Numbered from the stretch's first letter, positions 1 to 7,750 are shown. The stretch is DNA of 64,000 bases from M2408 sp046303515 (GCA_046303515.1 JBKCGI010000217.1:20481-84480), one strand, 5' to 3'. The notes: generated by a model not told the origin, from the sequence alone. Translations and numbers: made by a program.

Positions 1-704
1 CCAACCCAACTTGTCAAAACCAATAAAACAAACAAACCAAGTGAGGCCAAAAAAATAAAGTCTTTGGTACCATATTGTTGCGTTGATTCAATAAAATTCA
101 AATTTATTTTATGTTTGAAAATTAGATTAGCTGAAAAGGCATAAATCAAGGGCACTAGAATACCAATCGTAGATAAAAGTGTTTCCCTAAAAACAAAAGG
201 ACGAATTCGCGTAATCATCAACCAGGCAAAAGGTAAAACCAAAACCAAAGGAGGGTGGAATGTTGCTGCTACACCGAAGAAAAATCCAGCATTAAAAGCA
301 CGAGATTTCCCATCGACGTTATACTCTAGTTTATACAATTGAATGAAGGCAAAAATGATAAAAAAATGTGAAATCAACAAGCCATCCATAAAGTAAAAAG
401 ACCTGTAATAACTCAATAAAACAATGTATAAAAAAGCAATGATGTAGCTATTTCTTTCATAAAAACCGTTAGTGTTAAAGAAAAAATTCAACAAATAAGC
501 ATTGATTAAGACAAAAACACCACTAATCCAAGGCAAAAAAGATCCTGCAAAATTTGAAATCGACAAGGAACCCCAAAAACCTAAATCAACCGTATCAGTG
601 ATTTCGAAATAAAGACTATTTAAATTCAAGAACAAATACGCTAAAACCACAAGTGGCATTGCGAATAAAGCATAAATTTGGTTACCTAGAAAAAATCGAA
701 TCAT
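1..704 (-). CDS. DUF6427-like integral membrane protein (partial, C-terminus outside window)
   Basis: An open frame starts at the ATG at 704-702 (N-terminus MIRFFLGNQIYALFAMPLVV) and runs leftwards without a stop beyond base 1, giving at least 234 residues. It consists almost entirely of hydrophobic segments separated by short loops, so it is a polytopic inner-membrane protein. The sequence and the neighbouring DUF6341 gene resemble the DUF6427 family of Flavobacteriia, which is often found next to DUF6341 and a uracil phosphoribosyltransferase gene. Its biochemical function is not known. It is transcribed divergently from the DUF6341 gene across a 124-bp AT-rich gap. The family name rests on recall of the family's character and context, not on a search. 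Confidence 0.7.
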   Translation of the reverse strand, partial: MIRFFLGNQIYALFAMPLVVLAYLFLNLNSLYFEITDTVDLGFWGSLSISNFAGSFLPWISGVFVLINAYLLNFFFNTNGFYERNSYIIAFLYIVLLSYYRSFYFMDGLLISHFFIIFAFIQLYKLEYNVDGKSRAFNAGFFFGVAATFHPPLVLVLPFAWLMITRIRPFVFRETLLSTIGILVPLIYAFSANLIFKHKINLNFIESTQQYGTKDFIFLASLGLFVLLVLTSWV

Positions 705-828
705 GAACTGCGAAGTTACAATTTTTAAACATATTGAAATACATTTTGCAGAAAGTTGAAAAAAATATTGCTTTTTTATATTCTATTAAAAAAAAAATAA
801 CTTACTTTGTTCTAACAAAACAAAAATT

Positions 829-1017
829 ATGAGTTCAACACCGGTTTTTTACAAATTAGACGATATTTTCCAAGGAATCTTTTTATTTTATGATTGGGTT
901 GGAAATAACTTTAACAATCTTTGCCTTTTATTAGGGTTTTTTGGTTTCGCTTTCTGGATGTACACTCAGAAAAAATTCAACGACAAAGCGAAAAACGATC
1001 CTAATCAAATTAAATAA
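829..1017 (+). CDS. DUF6341-like small membrane protein
   Basis: This is a 62-residue protein with one clear hydrophobic segment at about residues 29-46 (LCLLLGFFGFAFWMY) followed by a charged tail (QKKFNDKAKNDPNQIK). The pattern of a short amphipathic N-terminus, one membrane span ending in a W-x-x-x-KKF motif and a polar tail matches the DUF6341 family of Flavobacteriia. A DUF6427-type gene lies divergently next to it, which is the family's usual context. The start ATG at 829 is preceded by a TTACTTTG sequence that resembles the -7 box. A hairpin terminator follows directly. The function is unknown; a role as a small membrane-complex subunit would be a guess. Confidence 0.7.
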   Translation: MSSTPVFYKLDDIFQGIFLFYDWVGNNFNNLCLLLGFFGFAFWMYTQKKFNDKAKNDPNQIK

Positions 1018-1041
1018 TCTGATTTTAGATATAAAATACAC

Positions 1042-1070
1042 AAGCTTCCGTTACGTCGGAGGCTTTTTTT
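1042..1070 (+). terminator. Rho-independent terminator after the DUF6341 gene
   Basis: A stem AAGCTTCCG / CGGAGGCTT (one G-U pair) with a 6-base loop is followed by a run of seven T. It ends only about 11 bp before the ispD start codon, so ispD must be transcribed by read-through or from a promoter overlapping the hairpin. Confidence 0.8.
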
Positions 1071-1080
1071 GTTTTTAGCC

Positions 1081-1740
1081 ATGAAGAAAAATACTGTCAT
1101 CATTACAGCCGGAGGAATTGGAAAAAGAATGGAAAGTAATCTTCCAAAACAATTTCTATTACTCAAAGGAAAAACGATCCTGCAACACTGTATTGAAAAA
1201 TTTTTCAACTACGACCAAAACATTCAAATCATTTTAACTCTACCAGAAGATTGGAAAGAATTTTGGGAAAATCTTTGCAAAACTAACTCATTCACTATTC
1301 CCCACACAATCGTTTCGGGTGGAGTTGAACGTTACGATTCGATTAAAAATGCTCTCAATATTGCTCAAGGAGATTTAATTGCAATACACGATGGCGTGAG
1401 ACCTTTAGTTTCCACTAAACTTATTTCTGAAGGATTTGACCTAGCACATGAAATGGGTTCAGCAATTCCGCTGGTTGCAGTAAAAGAATCCATACGTTTT
1501 GTTGATAAAGGTCAAAATAAATCACTCGATAGAGCTCATTATTTCACGGTGCAAACCCCACAAATTTTCTCTCAAGAAAGCATACGAAAAGCATACGAAA
1601 TCCCATTTCATCAAGCGATTACGGACGACGCCTCTTTAGTTGAAGAAAGTGGTGTGGAATTGAACTTGTTTACTGGAGAAGAACAAAATATTAAAATCAC
1701 AACACCTTTGGATTTGAAAATCGCTGAACTTTTGATGTAA
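1081..1740 (+). CDS. ispD: 2-C-methyl-D-erythritol 4-phosphate cytidylyltransferase
   Basis: IspD couples CTP to methylerythritol phosphate to form CDP-ME, the third step of the non-mevalonate isoprenoid pathway in the cytosol. The 219-residue protein shows the nucleotidyltransferase loop AGGIGKRMESNLPKQF near the N-terminus, the HDGVRPLV segment near the middle that holds the CTP/metal site, and the late TDDASLVE motif. The length is normal for a stand-alone IspD (not the IspDF fusion). I chose the ATG at 1081 because an upstream TTG at 1069 falls inside the T-run of the preceding terminator. The gene is not in an obvious operon with other isoprenoid genes. Confidence 0.93.
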   Translation: MKKNTVIITAGGIGKRMESNLPKQFLLLKGKTILQHCIEKFFNYDQNIQIILTLPEDWKEFWENLCKTNSFTIPHTIVSGGVERYDSIKNALNIAQGDLIAIHDGVRPLVSTKLISEGFDLAHEMGSAIPLVAVKESIRFVDKGQNKSLDRAHYFTVQTPQIFSQESIRKAYEIPFHQAITDDASLVEESGVELNLFTGEEQNIKITTPLDLKIAELLM

Positions 1741-1757
1741 AAAGGAATTGTTTGTTG

Positions 1758-1775
1758 TTTTTAACGCAAAGATAG
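1758..1775. repeat. 18-bp direct repeat, copy 1
   Basis: The sequence TTTTTAACGCAAAGATAG occurs here and again, identical, at 2763-2780, so the two copies flank the yebC gene. In both places the next bases also resemble each other (tagaGTTTTT, ctaaGTTTTT). It resembles the AACGCAAAG-type intergenic repeats common in Bacteroidota. Confidence 0.8.
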
Positions 1776-1803
1776 TAGAGTTTTTATCGGAGAATTCTTT
1801 AGG

Positions 1804-1836
1804 TCACCCTCCTTAATCCTCCCTCAAGGGAGGAAA
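1804..1836. repeat. Intergenic CTCC/GGAGG hairpin repeat, copy 1
   Basis: The segment holds CCTCCCT-CA-AGGGAGG, a perfect 7-bp stem with a 2-base loop, preceded by TCACCCTCC. A related element lies at 5291-5342. No T-run follows on either strand, so it is not a good terminator. It lies between the convergent ispD and yebC genes. Confidence 0.7.
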
Positions 1837-1916
1837 CAAGCTTAAGTGAACTTTTAACTCAAAAAATCAAAATAGAAAATATTACACGCCTTATATGGTT
1901 TTAAAATATTTACCAT

Positions 1917-2627
1917 TTAAGCAATATTAGTGAAAACCTGTTGCACATCGTCATCATCTTCAATCTTATCCAATAATTTTTCGATGTCAACTAATTGCTC
2001 TTCTGTGAATTCTACTGGAGTCGTTGGAAATCTTTTTAAACTTGATTTTTGAACCTCAATTCCTAATTCTTCTAAGGCTTGAGAAAGTGTTCCGAAAGAA
2101 GTGAAATCTCCAAAAACAATTATTTTATCTTCTTCTACTTCAATTTCTGTACAACCAGCATCAATTAAATTCAATTCTAATTCTTCAGGATCAATTGCGT
2201 CCGTTTTTACGAATTCAAAAACTGATTTGCGGCTAAACATAAATTCCATTTGACCGTTTGGAACAACAATTCCATTAGATTTATTAAAATAAGACTTGAT
2301 GTTAGCAACAGTTCTTGTTGGATTATCCGTTGCACTTTCTACAAAAATCAAAACTCCGTGAGGACCTTTTCCTTCATAATTGATTTCAGAGAAAGAAGCC
2401 AAATCTTTTTGATTAGCTCGTTTTACTGCTTTATCAATATTGTCTTTAGGCATATTTTCAGCCTTTGCATTTTGAATAGCTGTTCGCAACTTAGCATTCA
2501 TTGCTGGATCTGTTCCACCTTCTTTCGCGGCCATCGTGATTGCTTTCCCTAATTTCGGAAACAATTTCGACATTTTATCCCAACGTTTTTCTTTTGCTGC
2601 TCTGCGGTATTCAAATGCTCTTCCCAT
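1917..2627 (-). CDS. yebC: YebC/PmpR/TACO1 family regulator
   Basis: The 236-residue protein begins MGRAFEYRRAAKEKRWDKM, the typical start of the YebC/TACO1 family in Bacteroidota, and contains the family signatures GGTDPAMN-KLRTAI and YEGKGPHGV. Family members act as DNA-binding transcription factors (PmpR) or, as more recent work suggests for YebC, as translation factors that relieve ribosome stalling; which applies here cannot be read from sequence. The acidic C-terminal end (LLDKIEDDDDVQQVF) is typical. The gene stands alone, convergent with ispD, with its own -7 box about 20 bp upstream. The length matches the family. Confidence 0.93.
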   Translation of the reverse strand: MGRAFEYRRAAKEKRWDKMSKLFPKLGKAITMAAKEGGTDPAMNAKLRTAIQNAKAENMPKDNIDKAVKRANQKDLASFSEINYEGKGPHGVLIFVESATDNPTRTVANIKSYFNKSNGIVVPNGQMEFMFSRKSVFEFVKTDAIDPEELELNLIDAGCTEIEVEEDKIIVFGDFTSFGTLSQALEELGIEVQKSSLKRFPTTPVEFTEEQLVDIEKLLDKIEDDDDVQQVFTNIA

Positions 2628-2647
2628 ACTGATAATTTTTTGTGATG

Positions 2648-2655
2648 CAAAAGTA
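2648..2655 (-). promoter_or_regulatory. -7 box of yebC
   Basis: Read on the minus strand the sequence is TACTTTTG, a match to the Bacteroidota TAnnTTTG element, 20 bp upstream of the yebC start codon. No convincing -33 TTTG was identified. Confidence 0.45.
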
Positions 2656-2762
2656 GGAGAAAAAATTAGAATTTCAAAGTGAAACTGTATGGAAGAAAAT
2701 AAAAATTAAAGGCAAATTTTTAATACAAAGGAAAACAAAGATTATTTTGATGCCCGGAGTAT

Positions 2763-2780
2763 TTTTTAACGCAAAGATAG
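2763..2780. repeat. 18-bp direct repeat, copy 2
   Basis: This copy is identical to positions 1758-1775 (TTTTTAACGCAAAGATAG) on the same strand, on the far side of yebC. Confidence 0.8.
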
Positions 2781-2981
2781 CTAAGTTTTTTGACGTGCTG
2801 GGTGTTTTAAGGGCGCAAAGCGATGTTTTGAGCTTGTCGAAAAATTGTAGCCACAAAACTTATTTTCAACCTTAAAATTTGTGTTTTCAACCTTAAGTTT
2901 TCTAAGCTTACCTTCGGTGAGACTTCGTGTTCTTAAGTGGTAAAAAAAAGCATATAAATTTTTAAGGTTGAAAGCAAGAAT

Positions 2982-3761
2982 TTACTTTTCTTCTTTGTTC
3001 AAAATAAGAAATTCAATGCGGTTATTTGCTTCACGTCCTTCTTTTGTATCATTGGAATGTTTGGATTGAGAACTTCCAAATGCTTTTATTAAAACACGCT
3101 GCTCTTCAATTCCTTTTTTAACTAATAATTTTTTAATTTGTTCTGCCCGTTTTTGACACAAATCAATGTTTTTTAAAGAGTCTCCGATACTATCCGTATG
3201 ACTTTGAATTTCAATTTTATACTCTGGATTTTTAAGCAAGACTTCAGAAACTTGTAACGTTAAGGTATCTAAAATCAACTTTGTTTTTGGCTTGTATTTT
3301 GTTGTTTTGTCTATGAATCGAATACCGTAAGAAAGAGGTGTTTTTTTCACATAAATTACACCTTCTTCTTTAATAAAAGGACAACCATTTAAGGTGTCAA
3401 CTCCTACAGCTTTCGGACATCTATCCAGAAAGTCATAAATCCCATCATTATCCCAATCTGGACAACCATTTGCAGTAGCAATCCCTTTTATCGTTGGACA
3501 AAAATCTTCCGAATCCAAAATGCCATCTTGGTCGATATCTACAATTTTTTCTATGACAATCGTTCTTCCCTTAGAATCAACATTGACTAAATTATCAGAA
3601 TTTGGCTCTAAATCTCTGTAATTTGGAACACCATCTTTGTCATCGTCTTGTAAATTAGATTTTAACTGAACAATTTCTTGCTCCATAGAAATGTATTTCT
3701 TCTTTGTTACGAAACAAGCGGAAAGAGAAAAAAGTAAAATTAAGAGACTAAGTAATTTCAT
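2982..3761 (-). CDS. OmpA-family lipoprotein with TSP3-like calcium repeats (paralogue 2)
   Basis: The 259-residue protein starts with a lipoprotein signal (MKLLSLLILLFSLSAC, lipobox LSAC with Cys16). It continues with a short coiled stretch, aspartate-rich thrombospondin type 3-like repeats (DDDKDGVPN, DIDQDGILD, DWDNDGIYD) and a C-terminal OmpA-like peptidoglycan-binding domain that ends with the NNRIEFLIL signature. It should sit in the outer membrane, anchored by lipid and bound to peptidoglycan. Its ATG overlaps the stop codon of the upstream paralogue by one base (TAATG), indicating an operon with translational coupling. The two genes are clearly a tandem duplication, nearly alike over the first 120 residues and more divergent in the linker and OmpA domain. 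Confidence 0.88.
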   Translation of the reverse strand: MKLLSLLILLFSLSACFVTKKKYISMEQEIVQLKSNLQDDDKDGVPNYRDLEPNSDNLVNVDSKGRTIVIEKIVDIDQDGILDSEDFCPTIKGIATANGCPDWDNDGIYDFLDRCPKAVGVDTLNGCPFIKEEGVIYVKKTPLSYGIRFIDKTTKYKPKTKLILDTLTLQVSEVLLKNPEYKIEIQSHTDSIGDSLKNIDLCQKRAEQIKKLLVKKGIEEQRVLIKAFGSSQSKHSNDTKEGREANNRIEFLILNKEEK

Positions 3762-4525
3762 TATTCTTCAAACTTAAAAATAAATTCAACCCTGTTATTA
3801 TCAAGATTTCCTTTTTTATCGTCTTGATTTCCTTGAACTTCAGCACTTCCTTTCCCAATTATTTTCAATTGAGAAATCAGAACATTTCTTTTTAGAAATA
3901 AGGCTTTTACCTTCTCTGCTCTTTTAATAGATAACTTCATATTCTTGAGAGAATCTTTTGAATCATTTGAATGACCAATTATTTCAATCCAATATGTAGG
4001 ATTTTTAATTAAGACCTCACTTAAAGAATCAATTTGCTTATCTATATCTGCTTTTAAATCAGCAAATTTTATTGAATTTGTTTGAAATAAAATAGGTTTT
4101 AAAACAGGAAAGGGTCTTATTTTTTCAACTATTATTACAGGACAACCTCCATCTTTCTTTAATCCAGAAGCATTTGGACACTTATCCGCAAAATCATAGA
4201 CGCCATCTCCATCTTTGTCTGGACAACCATTTGCAGCAGCTACTCCTTTTATTGTTGGACAAAAATCAACAACATCTAAAACTCCATCGCCGTCAATATC
4301 TACAATTTTTTCTACAATTATTGTTCTACCCCTACTATCCACATTGGCCAATGAATCGGTTTTTGGTTCTAAATCAACATAATTAGGGATACCATCTTTG
4401 TCATCATCTTGTAAATCAGTTTTGATTTGTGTGAGTTCTTGTTCTAGGGCAATATATTTTTTCTTAGAGACAACACATGAACTGTAACCAAAAAGTATTA
4501 AAGTTAAAAGAAAAATTTTTGACAT
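3761..4525 (-). CDS. OmpA-family lipoprotein with TSP3-like calcium repeats (paralogue 1)
   Basis: This is the first gene of the tandem pair. From the ATG at 4525 the N-terminus is MSKIFLLTLILFGYSSC, a good lipoprotein signal with the acylated Cys at residue 17. A GTG start 18 bp upstream is possible but less fitting. The order is lipobox, short coiled segment, TSP3-like repeats (DDDKDGIPN, DIDGDGVLD, DKDGDGVYD) that should bind calcium, then an OmpA-like domain ending NNRVEFIF. The predicted location is the outer-membrane periplasmic face, tethered to peptidoglycan. It overlaps the next gene by one base. The linker contains a VIIVEKIRPFPV segment that is absent from its partner, so the copies have started to diverge. 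Confidence 0.87.
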   Translation of the reverse strand: MSKIFLLTLILFGYSSCVVSKKKYIALEQELTQIKTDLQDDDKDGIPNYVDLEPKTDSLANVDSRGRTIIVEKIVDIDGDGVLDVVDFCPTIKGVAAANGCPDKDGDGVYDFADKCPNASGLKKDGGCPVIIVEKIRPFPVLKPILFQTNSIKFADLKADIDKQIDSLSEVLIKNPTYWIEIIGHSNDSKDSLKNMKLSIKRAEKVKALFLKRNVLISQLKIIGKGSAEVQGNQDDKKGNLDNNRVEFIFKFEE

Positions 4526-4564
4526 GATCCTGAAATTTTGCACTAAGTTAAAAATTTAGATTTG

Positions 4565-4677
4565 TTTCCCGCTGATTAGCGCAGATTGTTTCGCTGATTT
4601 ACGCTGAATGTTGTTCAAAGCATTTTTAAATAATCTCCGCTCATCTGCGTTTAAAATTTGATTAAATCAGCGGGAAA
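4565..4677. repeat. Inverted-repeat intergenic element reaching into the PAP2 gene
   Basis: The 13-bp arm TTTCCCGCTGATT (4565-4577) is repeated in inverted orientation as AATCAGCGGGAAA (4665-4677). Between the arms are further GCAGAT / ATCTGC and CGCTGATTTACGCTG motifs. The right arm supplies the last codons of the PAP2 gene (stop at 4651). It resembles the CGCTGATTA-type repeats found between Bacteroidota genes. Confidence 0.75.
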
Positions 4678-5256
4678 TTTCTCCACAATTTTCTTCCAAA
4701 CAAAGCGATAACTCAAAAATGCAATGGATGTTCCTAGCAGCGCGCCACCAATTACATCACTCAAATAATGCACTCCCAAATACAAGCGAGAATAGCACAC
4801 AAGTAAAGCACAGAAAAACAAAAAATAAACTGTTTTGGGATAAGATTTGAAAAAAACTAAGGTAAAACACCAAGCAATTACAAAAAAGTTGGTCGCATGA
4901 GACGATACAAAACCATATTGTCCACCCGTGTAAAAATCGCCATTTCCTTGATTGTAATAATGTAATTTTTCGGTCAAGAGAGCATGATGTGAAGGTCGAT
5001 AACGCTGAAAAGTTTCTTTCAAGGCATAAACTGAAATCGCATCGGCAATAACGATTGTCAAAACCACAAAGATTAGAAACAAAATCGCATTTTTTAAGCC
5101 AATTTTACGGTAAGCTAGAAATAAAAGCAGAAAATAAAGCGGAATCCAAGTGATTTTACCTGAAATAATCCACATAAACTCATCCCAAAAGGGAGAATTC
5201 CATGAATTTACAGCGAAAACAATGGCACGATCTAAAGACTCTAAATAATCAATCAA
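4651..5256 (-). CDS. PAP2-family membrane phosphatase
   Basis: This 201-residue polytopic membrane protein carries the three PAP2 phosphatase motifs: KETFQRYRP (KxxxxxxRP), SSHATNFF (PSGH-like, with Ser in place of Pro-Ser-Gly) and SRLYLGVHYLSD (SRxxxxxHxxxD). Together they form the catalytic site facing the periplasm. Family members remove a phosphate from lipid phosphates, most often undecaprenyl diphosphate in cell-wall recycling or lipid A phosphates; the substrate here is not evident. The start is a TTG at 5256 (MIDYLESLDRAIVFAVN), which aligns with the usual N-terminus of relatives. The C-terminal residues after FPADLIKF are encoded within an inverted-repeat arm, so the end of the protein may be a recent addition. 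Confidence 0.88.
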   Translation of the reverse strand: MIDYLESLDRAIVFAVNSWNSPFWDEFMWIISGKITWIPLYFLLLFLAYRKIGLKNAILFLIFVVLTIVIADAISVYALKETFQRYRPSHHALLTEKLHYYNQGNGDFYTGGQYGFVSSHATNFFVIAWCFTLVFFKSYPKTVYFLFFCALLVCYSRLYLGVHYLSDVIGGALLGTSIAFLSYRFVWKKIVEKFPADLIKF

Positions 5257-5290
5257 ACTTAAACAATTGAGTAAAAAAATAAATATAGTG

Positions 5291-5342
5291 TCACCTCCAT
5301 CTCCCGATAACTATCGGGACCCTCCTCAAAGGAGGGAGGAAA
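5291..5342. repeat. Compound intergenic repeat with CCCGATA palindrome and GGAGG hairpin
   Basis: After TCACCTCC comes TCCCGATAACTATCGGGA (5302-5319), palindromic except at its centre, then CCTCCT-CAA-AGGAGG with a 6-bp stem (about 5321-5336). The outer parts match the simpler element at 1804-1836, in which the CCCGATA palindrome is absent. The palindrome recurs at 24253-24270. Confidence 0.75.
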
Positions 5343-6332
5343 TTAATCATTCAATTTTTTCCAAATCAAATCTTTCAATTCATCCAAGCCCTGACTTGCC
5401 AAAGACGAAATGAAAACATAAGGAATATCTGGTAAATCTTTTGCCATTTGTTCTTTCAATTCATCGTCGAGCATATCAGATTTTGTGATTGCCAACAAGC
5501 GATCTTTGTGCAACAATTCTGGATTAAATTGACCCAATTCGTTTAACAAAACATCGTATTCTTTTTTGATATCTTCAGAATCACAAGAAACCATAAACAA
5601 CAACAAAGAATTTCGTTCGATGTGTCTCAAAAATCTCAAGCCAATACCTTTTCCTTCGTGAGCTCCCTCAATAATTCCAGGAATATCTGCCATGATAAAA
5701 GAACGGAAATCTCTGTATTTTACGATACCTAAATTTGGTCTAAGCGTGGTAAAAGCATAATTCCCGATTTCAGGTTTTGCATCTGTAATAACAGAAAGTA
5801 AGGTACTCTTTCCAGCATTTGGAAATCCAACCAAACCAACATCAGCTAAAACTTTTAACTCTAAAATTTTCCAACCGTCTTTTCCTTCTTCTCCGGGTTG
5901 AGAATATGGTGGCGATTGATTTGTTGAAGACTTAAAATGGTTGTTTCCTTTTCCTCCACGTCCTCCTGGAACTAAAATTCTTTCTTCGCCATCAAAAGTA
6001 ATTTCGAACAAAATTTCGTTTGTTTCAGCATCACGCGCGATGGTTCCAATAGGAACTTCGATGTATTTATCTTTACCTTCAGCTCCCGTTTTGAAATTAC
6101 CAGAACCATGAGATCCATGTCCTGCTTTAGAGTGTTTGTTGTATTTTAAATGCAATAAAGTCCAAAGTTGGGTATTTCCTCTCAAAATAATATGACCACC
6201 ACGACCTCCATCACCTCCATCTGGTCCACCCATTGGGATGTATTTCTCACGACGATAATGAGTCGAACCGCCACCACCATTTCCTGAGGTACAATGAATT
6301 TTTACGTAATCAACAAAATTATCTGAAGCCAT
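5343..6332 (-). CDS. obgE: Obg family GTPase (CgtA)
   Basis: Obg is an essential ribosome-associated GTPase that assists 50S maturation and links it to the stringent response. The 329-residue protein has the glycine-rich Obg fold at residues 1-158 (repeated GGxGG motifs) and then the G domain with GFPNAGKST (G1), DIPG (G3) and the TKSD motif (G4). It lacks the extra C-terminal OCT domain, as is usual in Bacteroidota. It is the last gene of the hpt-adk-obg unit, separated by about 97 bp from adk. The start at 6332 (MASDNFVDYVKIH) aligns with relatives. Confidence 0.95.
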   Translation of the reverse strand: MASDNFVDYVKIHCTSGNGGGGSTHYRREKYIPMGGPDGGDGGRGGHIILRGNTQLWTLLHLKYNKHSKAGHGSHGSGNFKTGAEGKDKYIEVPIGTIARDAETNEILFEITFDGEERILVPGGRGGKGNNHFKSSTNQSPPYSQPGEEGKDGWKILELKVLADVGLVGFPNAGKSTLLSVITDAKPEIGNYAFTTLRPNLGIVKYRDFRSFIMADIPGIIEGAHEGKGIGLRFLRHIERNSLLLFMVSCDSEDIKKEYDVLLNELGQFNPELLHKDRLLAITKSDMLDDELKEQMAKDLPDIPYVFISSLASQGLDELKDLIWKKLND

Positions 6333-6429
6333 TTTTTATTATTAAAGATTGGAAAATATGAGACATAAAACCACACTAAACCGAGGTCTTATTCTAATAT
6401 TAAATGCAAAAGTACGGAAAAAAGTCGAA

Positions 6430-7008
6430 TTATGCTTGAACAGAATCCAATGCTTGGTACAAACGCTCAGAAATTTCGTCAATTGAACCATGTCCATTAA
6501 TCGAGATAAACTTGTTCTGTGCTTCGTAATACGACTTCACAGGCATTGTTTCTTTGATGTAAACATTAATTCTATGTTGAATCACTTCTGGATTTGCATC
6601 ATCTGGTCGTCCACTAAATTCAGCACGTTTCAACAAGCGCTCTTTCAATTCTTCTTCTTCAACGTCTAAAGCCAACATTAAAGAAATTTTGGTATTTAAA
6701 CTAGCCAAAAATTCATCTAAGGCATTTGCTTGTGCATTTGTTCTTGGGAAACCATCAAAAATAAATCCTTTGGCATCGTTTCTTTTTAAAACTTCCTCTT
6801 TCAACATGTTGATTGTTACCTCATCTGGCACCAAAGAACCTTTATCCATGAAACTTTTGGCTAAGATACCCAAATCTGTTTCACCTTTTATGTTGGCTCT
6901 AAAAATATCACCTGTTGAAAGATGAATCAATCCATATTTTTCGATTAATCGTTCAGATTGAGTTCCTTTTCCTGCTCCCGGAGGGCCAAATAAAACAATA
7001 TTCAACAT
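6430..7008 (-). CDS. adk: Adenylate kinase (short form)
   Basis: Adk interconverts ATP + AMP and 2 ADP in the cytosol. The 192-residue protein contains the P-loop GPPGAGKGTQ at residues 8-17, the AMP-binding STGDIFR and DGFPRT segments, and a short lid region with RAEFSGRPDDANPEV instead of the zinc-binding lid of longer enzymes, which explains the length. It follows hpt by only one base between that gene's stop and this start, so the two are co-transcribed and probably translationally coupled. Purine salvage (hpt) with nucleotide balancing (adk) makes functional sense. Confidence 0.95.
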   Translation of the reverse strand: MLNIVLFGPPGAGKGTQSERLIEKYGLIHLSTGDIFRANIKGETDLGILAKSFMDKGSLVPDEVTINMLKEEVLKRNDAKGFIFDGFPRTNAQANALDEFLASLNTKISLMLALDVEEEELKERLLKRAEFSGRPDDANPEVIQHRINVYIKETMPVKSYYEAQNKFISINGHGSIDEISERLYQALDSVQA

Positions 7009-7009
7009 C

Positions 7010-7543
7010 TTAATTCTCGATTAGTTTATAAATTGCGTCGTAATTTCTTCCGTGTTCATTGTAATCTAGTCCATAACCAATTACAAAAGCATTTGGAATT
7101 GAAAAACCTTGGAAATCTGGTTTATGTTTTCCTGCGAAAGCATCTGGTTTAAATAACAAAGAGGCGATTTTCAAAGATGCAGGTTCAAACATACCTAAAT
7201 AATTGAAAATCTTATTCATGGTGATACCTGTATCTACAATATCTTCTAAAATGATGATATCTTTTCCCTTAATATCTGTATTTAAACCGATTAATTCGTC
7301 AACACGACCGGAAGTATTTACACCTTGGTAAGAACTCACTTTCACGAAAGAAATCGCACATGGAACTGTTATTTTTTTCATCAAATCACTTGAGAACATG
7401 AATGATCCATTTAAAATAGAAATAAAGATTAAATCCTTACCTTCGTATTCTTTATTAATCTGATTTGCAAGCTCTTGAACTTTGGCCTGAATTTCTTCAG
7501 CGCTAATGTAAAGATCAAATGATTTATCGTGAATTTGTACCAA
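7010..7543 (-). CDS. hpt: Hypoxanthine phosphoribosyltransferase
   Basis: This enzyme transfers phosphoribosyl from PRPP to hypoxanthine or guanine in purine salvage. The PRPP-binding loop ILEDIVDTGITM, the SVKVSSYQG-like segment (SFVKVSSYQG) and the C-terminal FVIGYGLDYNEHGRNYD signature are all present. No ATG exists at the 5' end; in-frame TTG codons occur at 7561, 7549 and 7543. I prefer the TTG at 7543, giving MVQIHDKSFDLYIS, because relatives begin close to the xQxHDKxF motif. The result is about 177 residues, a normal length. It is the first gene of the hpt-adk-obg operon. Confidence 0.9.
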   Translation of the reverse strand: MVQIHDKSFDLYISAEEIQAKVQELANQINKEYEGKDLIFISILNGSFMFSSDLMKKITVPCAISFVKVSSYQGVNTSGRVDELIGLNTDIKGKDIIILEDIVDTGITMNKIFNYLGMFEPASLKIASLLFKPDAFAGKHKPDFQGFSIPNAFVIGYGLDYNEHGRNYDAIYKLIEN

Positions 7544-7634
7544 AATCAAAATTTTTTGCAAAAATACTAATTTTAGTCGATGTAGGACAAAAAAATGTGA
7601 CTAAATTAATTTAGATGCGAATTAAAACTAAAAA

Positions 7635-7675
7635 TCTCCAAGCAAAACTTAAATTAAAATAAGTAATCTTGGAGA
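7635..7675 (-). terminator. Possible terminator of the 7751-10918 gene
   Basis: The arms TCTCCAAG and CTTGGAGA form an 8-bp stem with a rather long 25-base loop. On the minus strand the stem is followed by TTTTTAGTTTT. It lies about 75 bp past the stop of the large secreted-protein gene. The long loop lowers confidence. Confidence 0.45.
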
Positions 7676-7750
7676 CTTTTCCCATTATGCATTTAAGTAA
7701 ACTTCAAAAACAAACACATAAGAGTATAACATAAAAGAAAAAAAATTAAA

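Larger units (their letters stand above)
2628..2981. other. Gene-free, repeat-rich intergenic region
   Basis: This 354-bp gap holds the yebC promoter, the second copy of the AACGCAAAGATAG repeat (2763-2780), a TTGAGCTTGTCGAA motif at about 2828-2841 that is a common Bacteroidota intergenic repeat, and a CTTCGGTGAGACTTCG short dyad near 2913. A 60-codon reading frame on the minus strand lies across these repeats and is not a credible gene. Confidence 0.6.

Noticed and set aside
2674..2856. 60-codon minus-strand reading frame
   Set aside because: It lies across dispersed intergenic repeats (AACGCAAAGATAG, TTGAGCTTGTCGAA) and has a low-complexity Phe/Ile-rich end. No promoter or family pattern.
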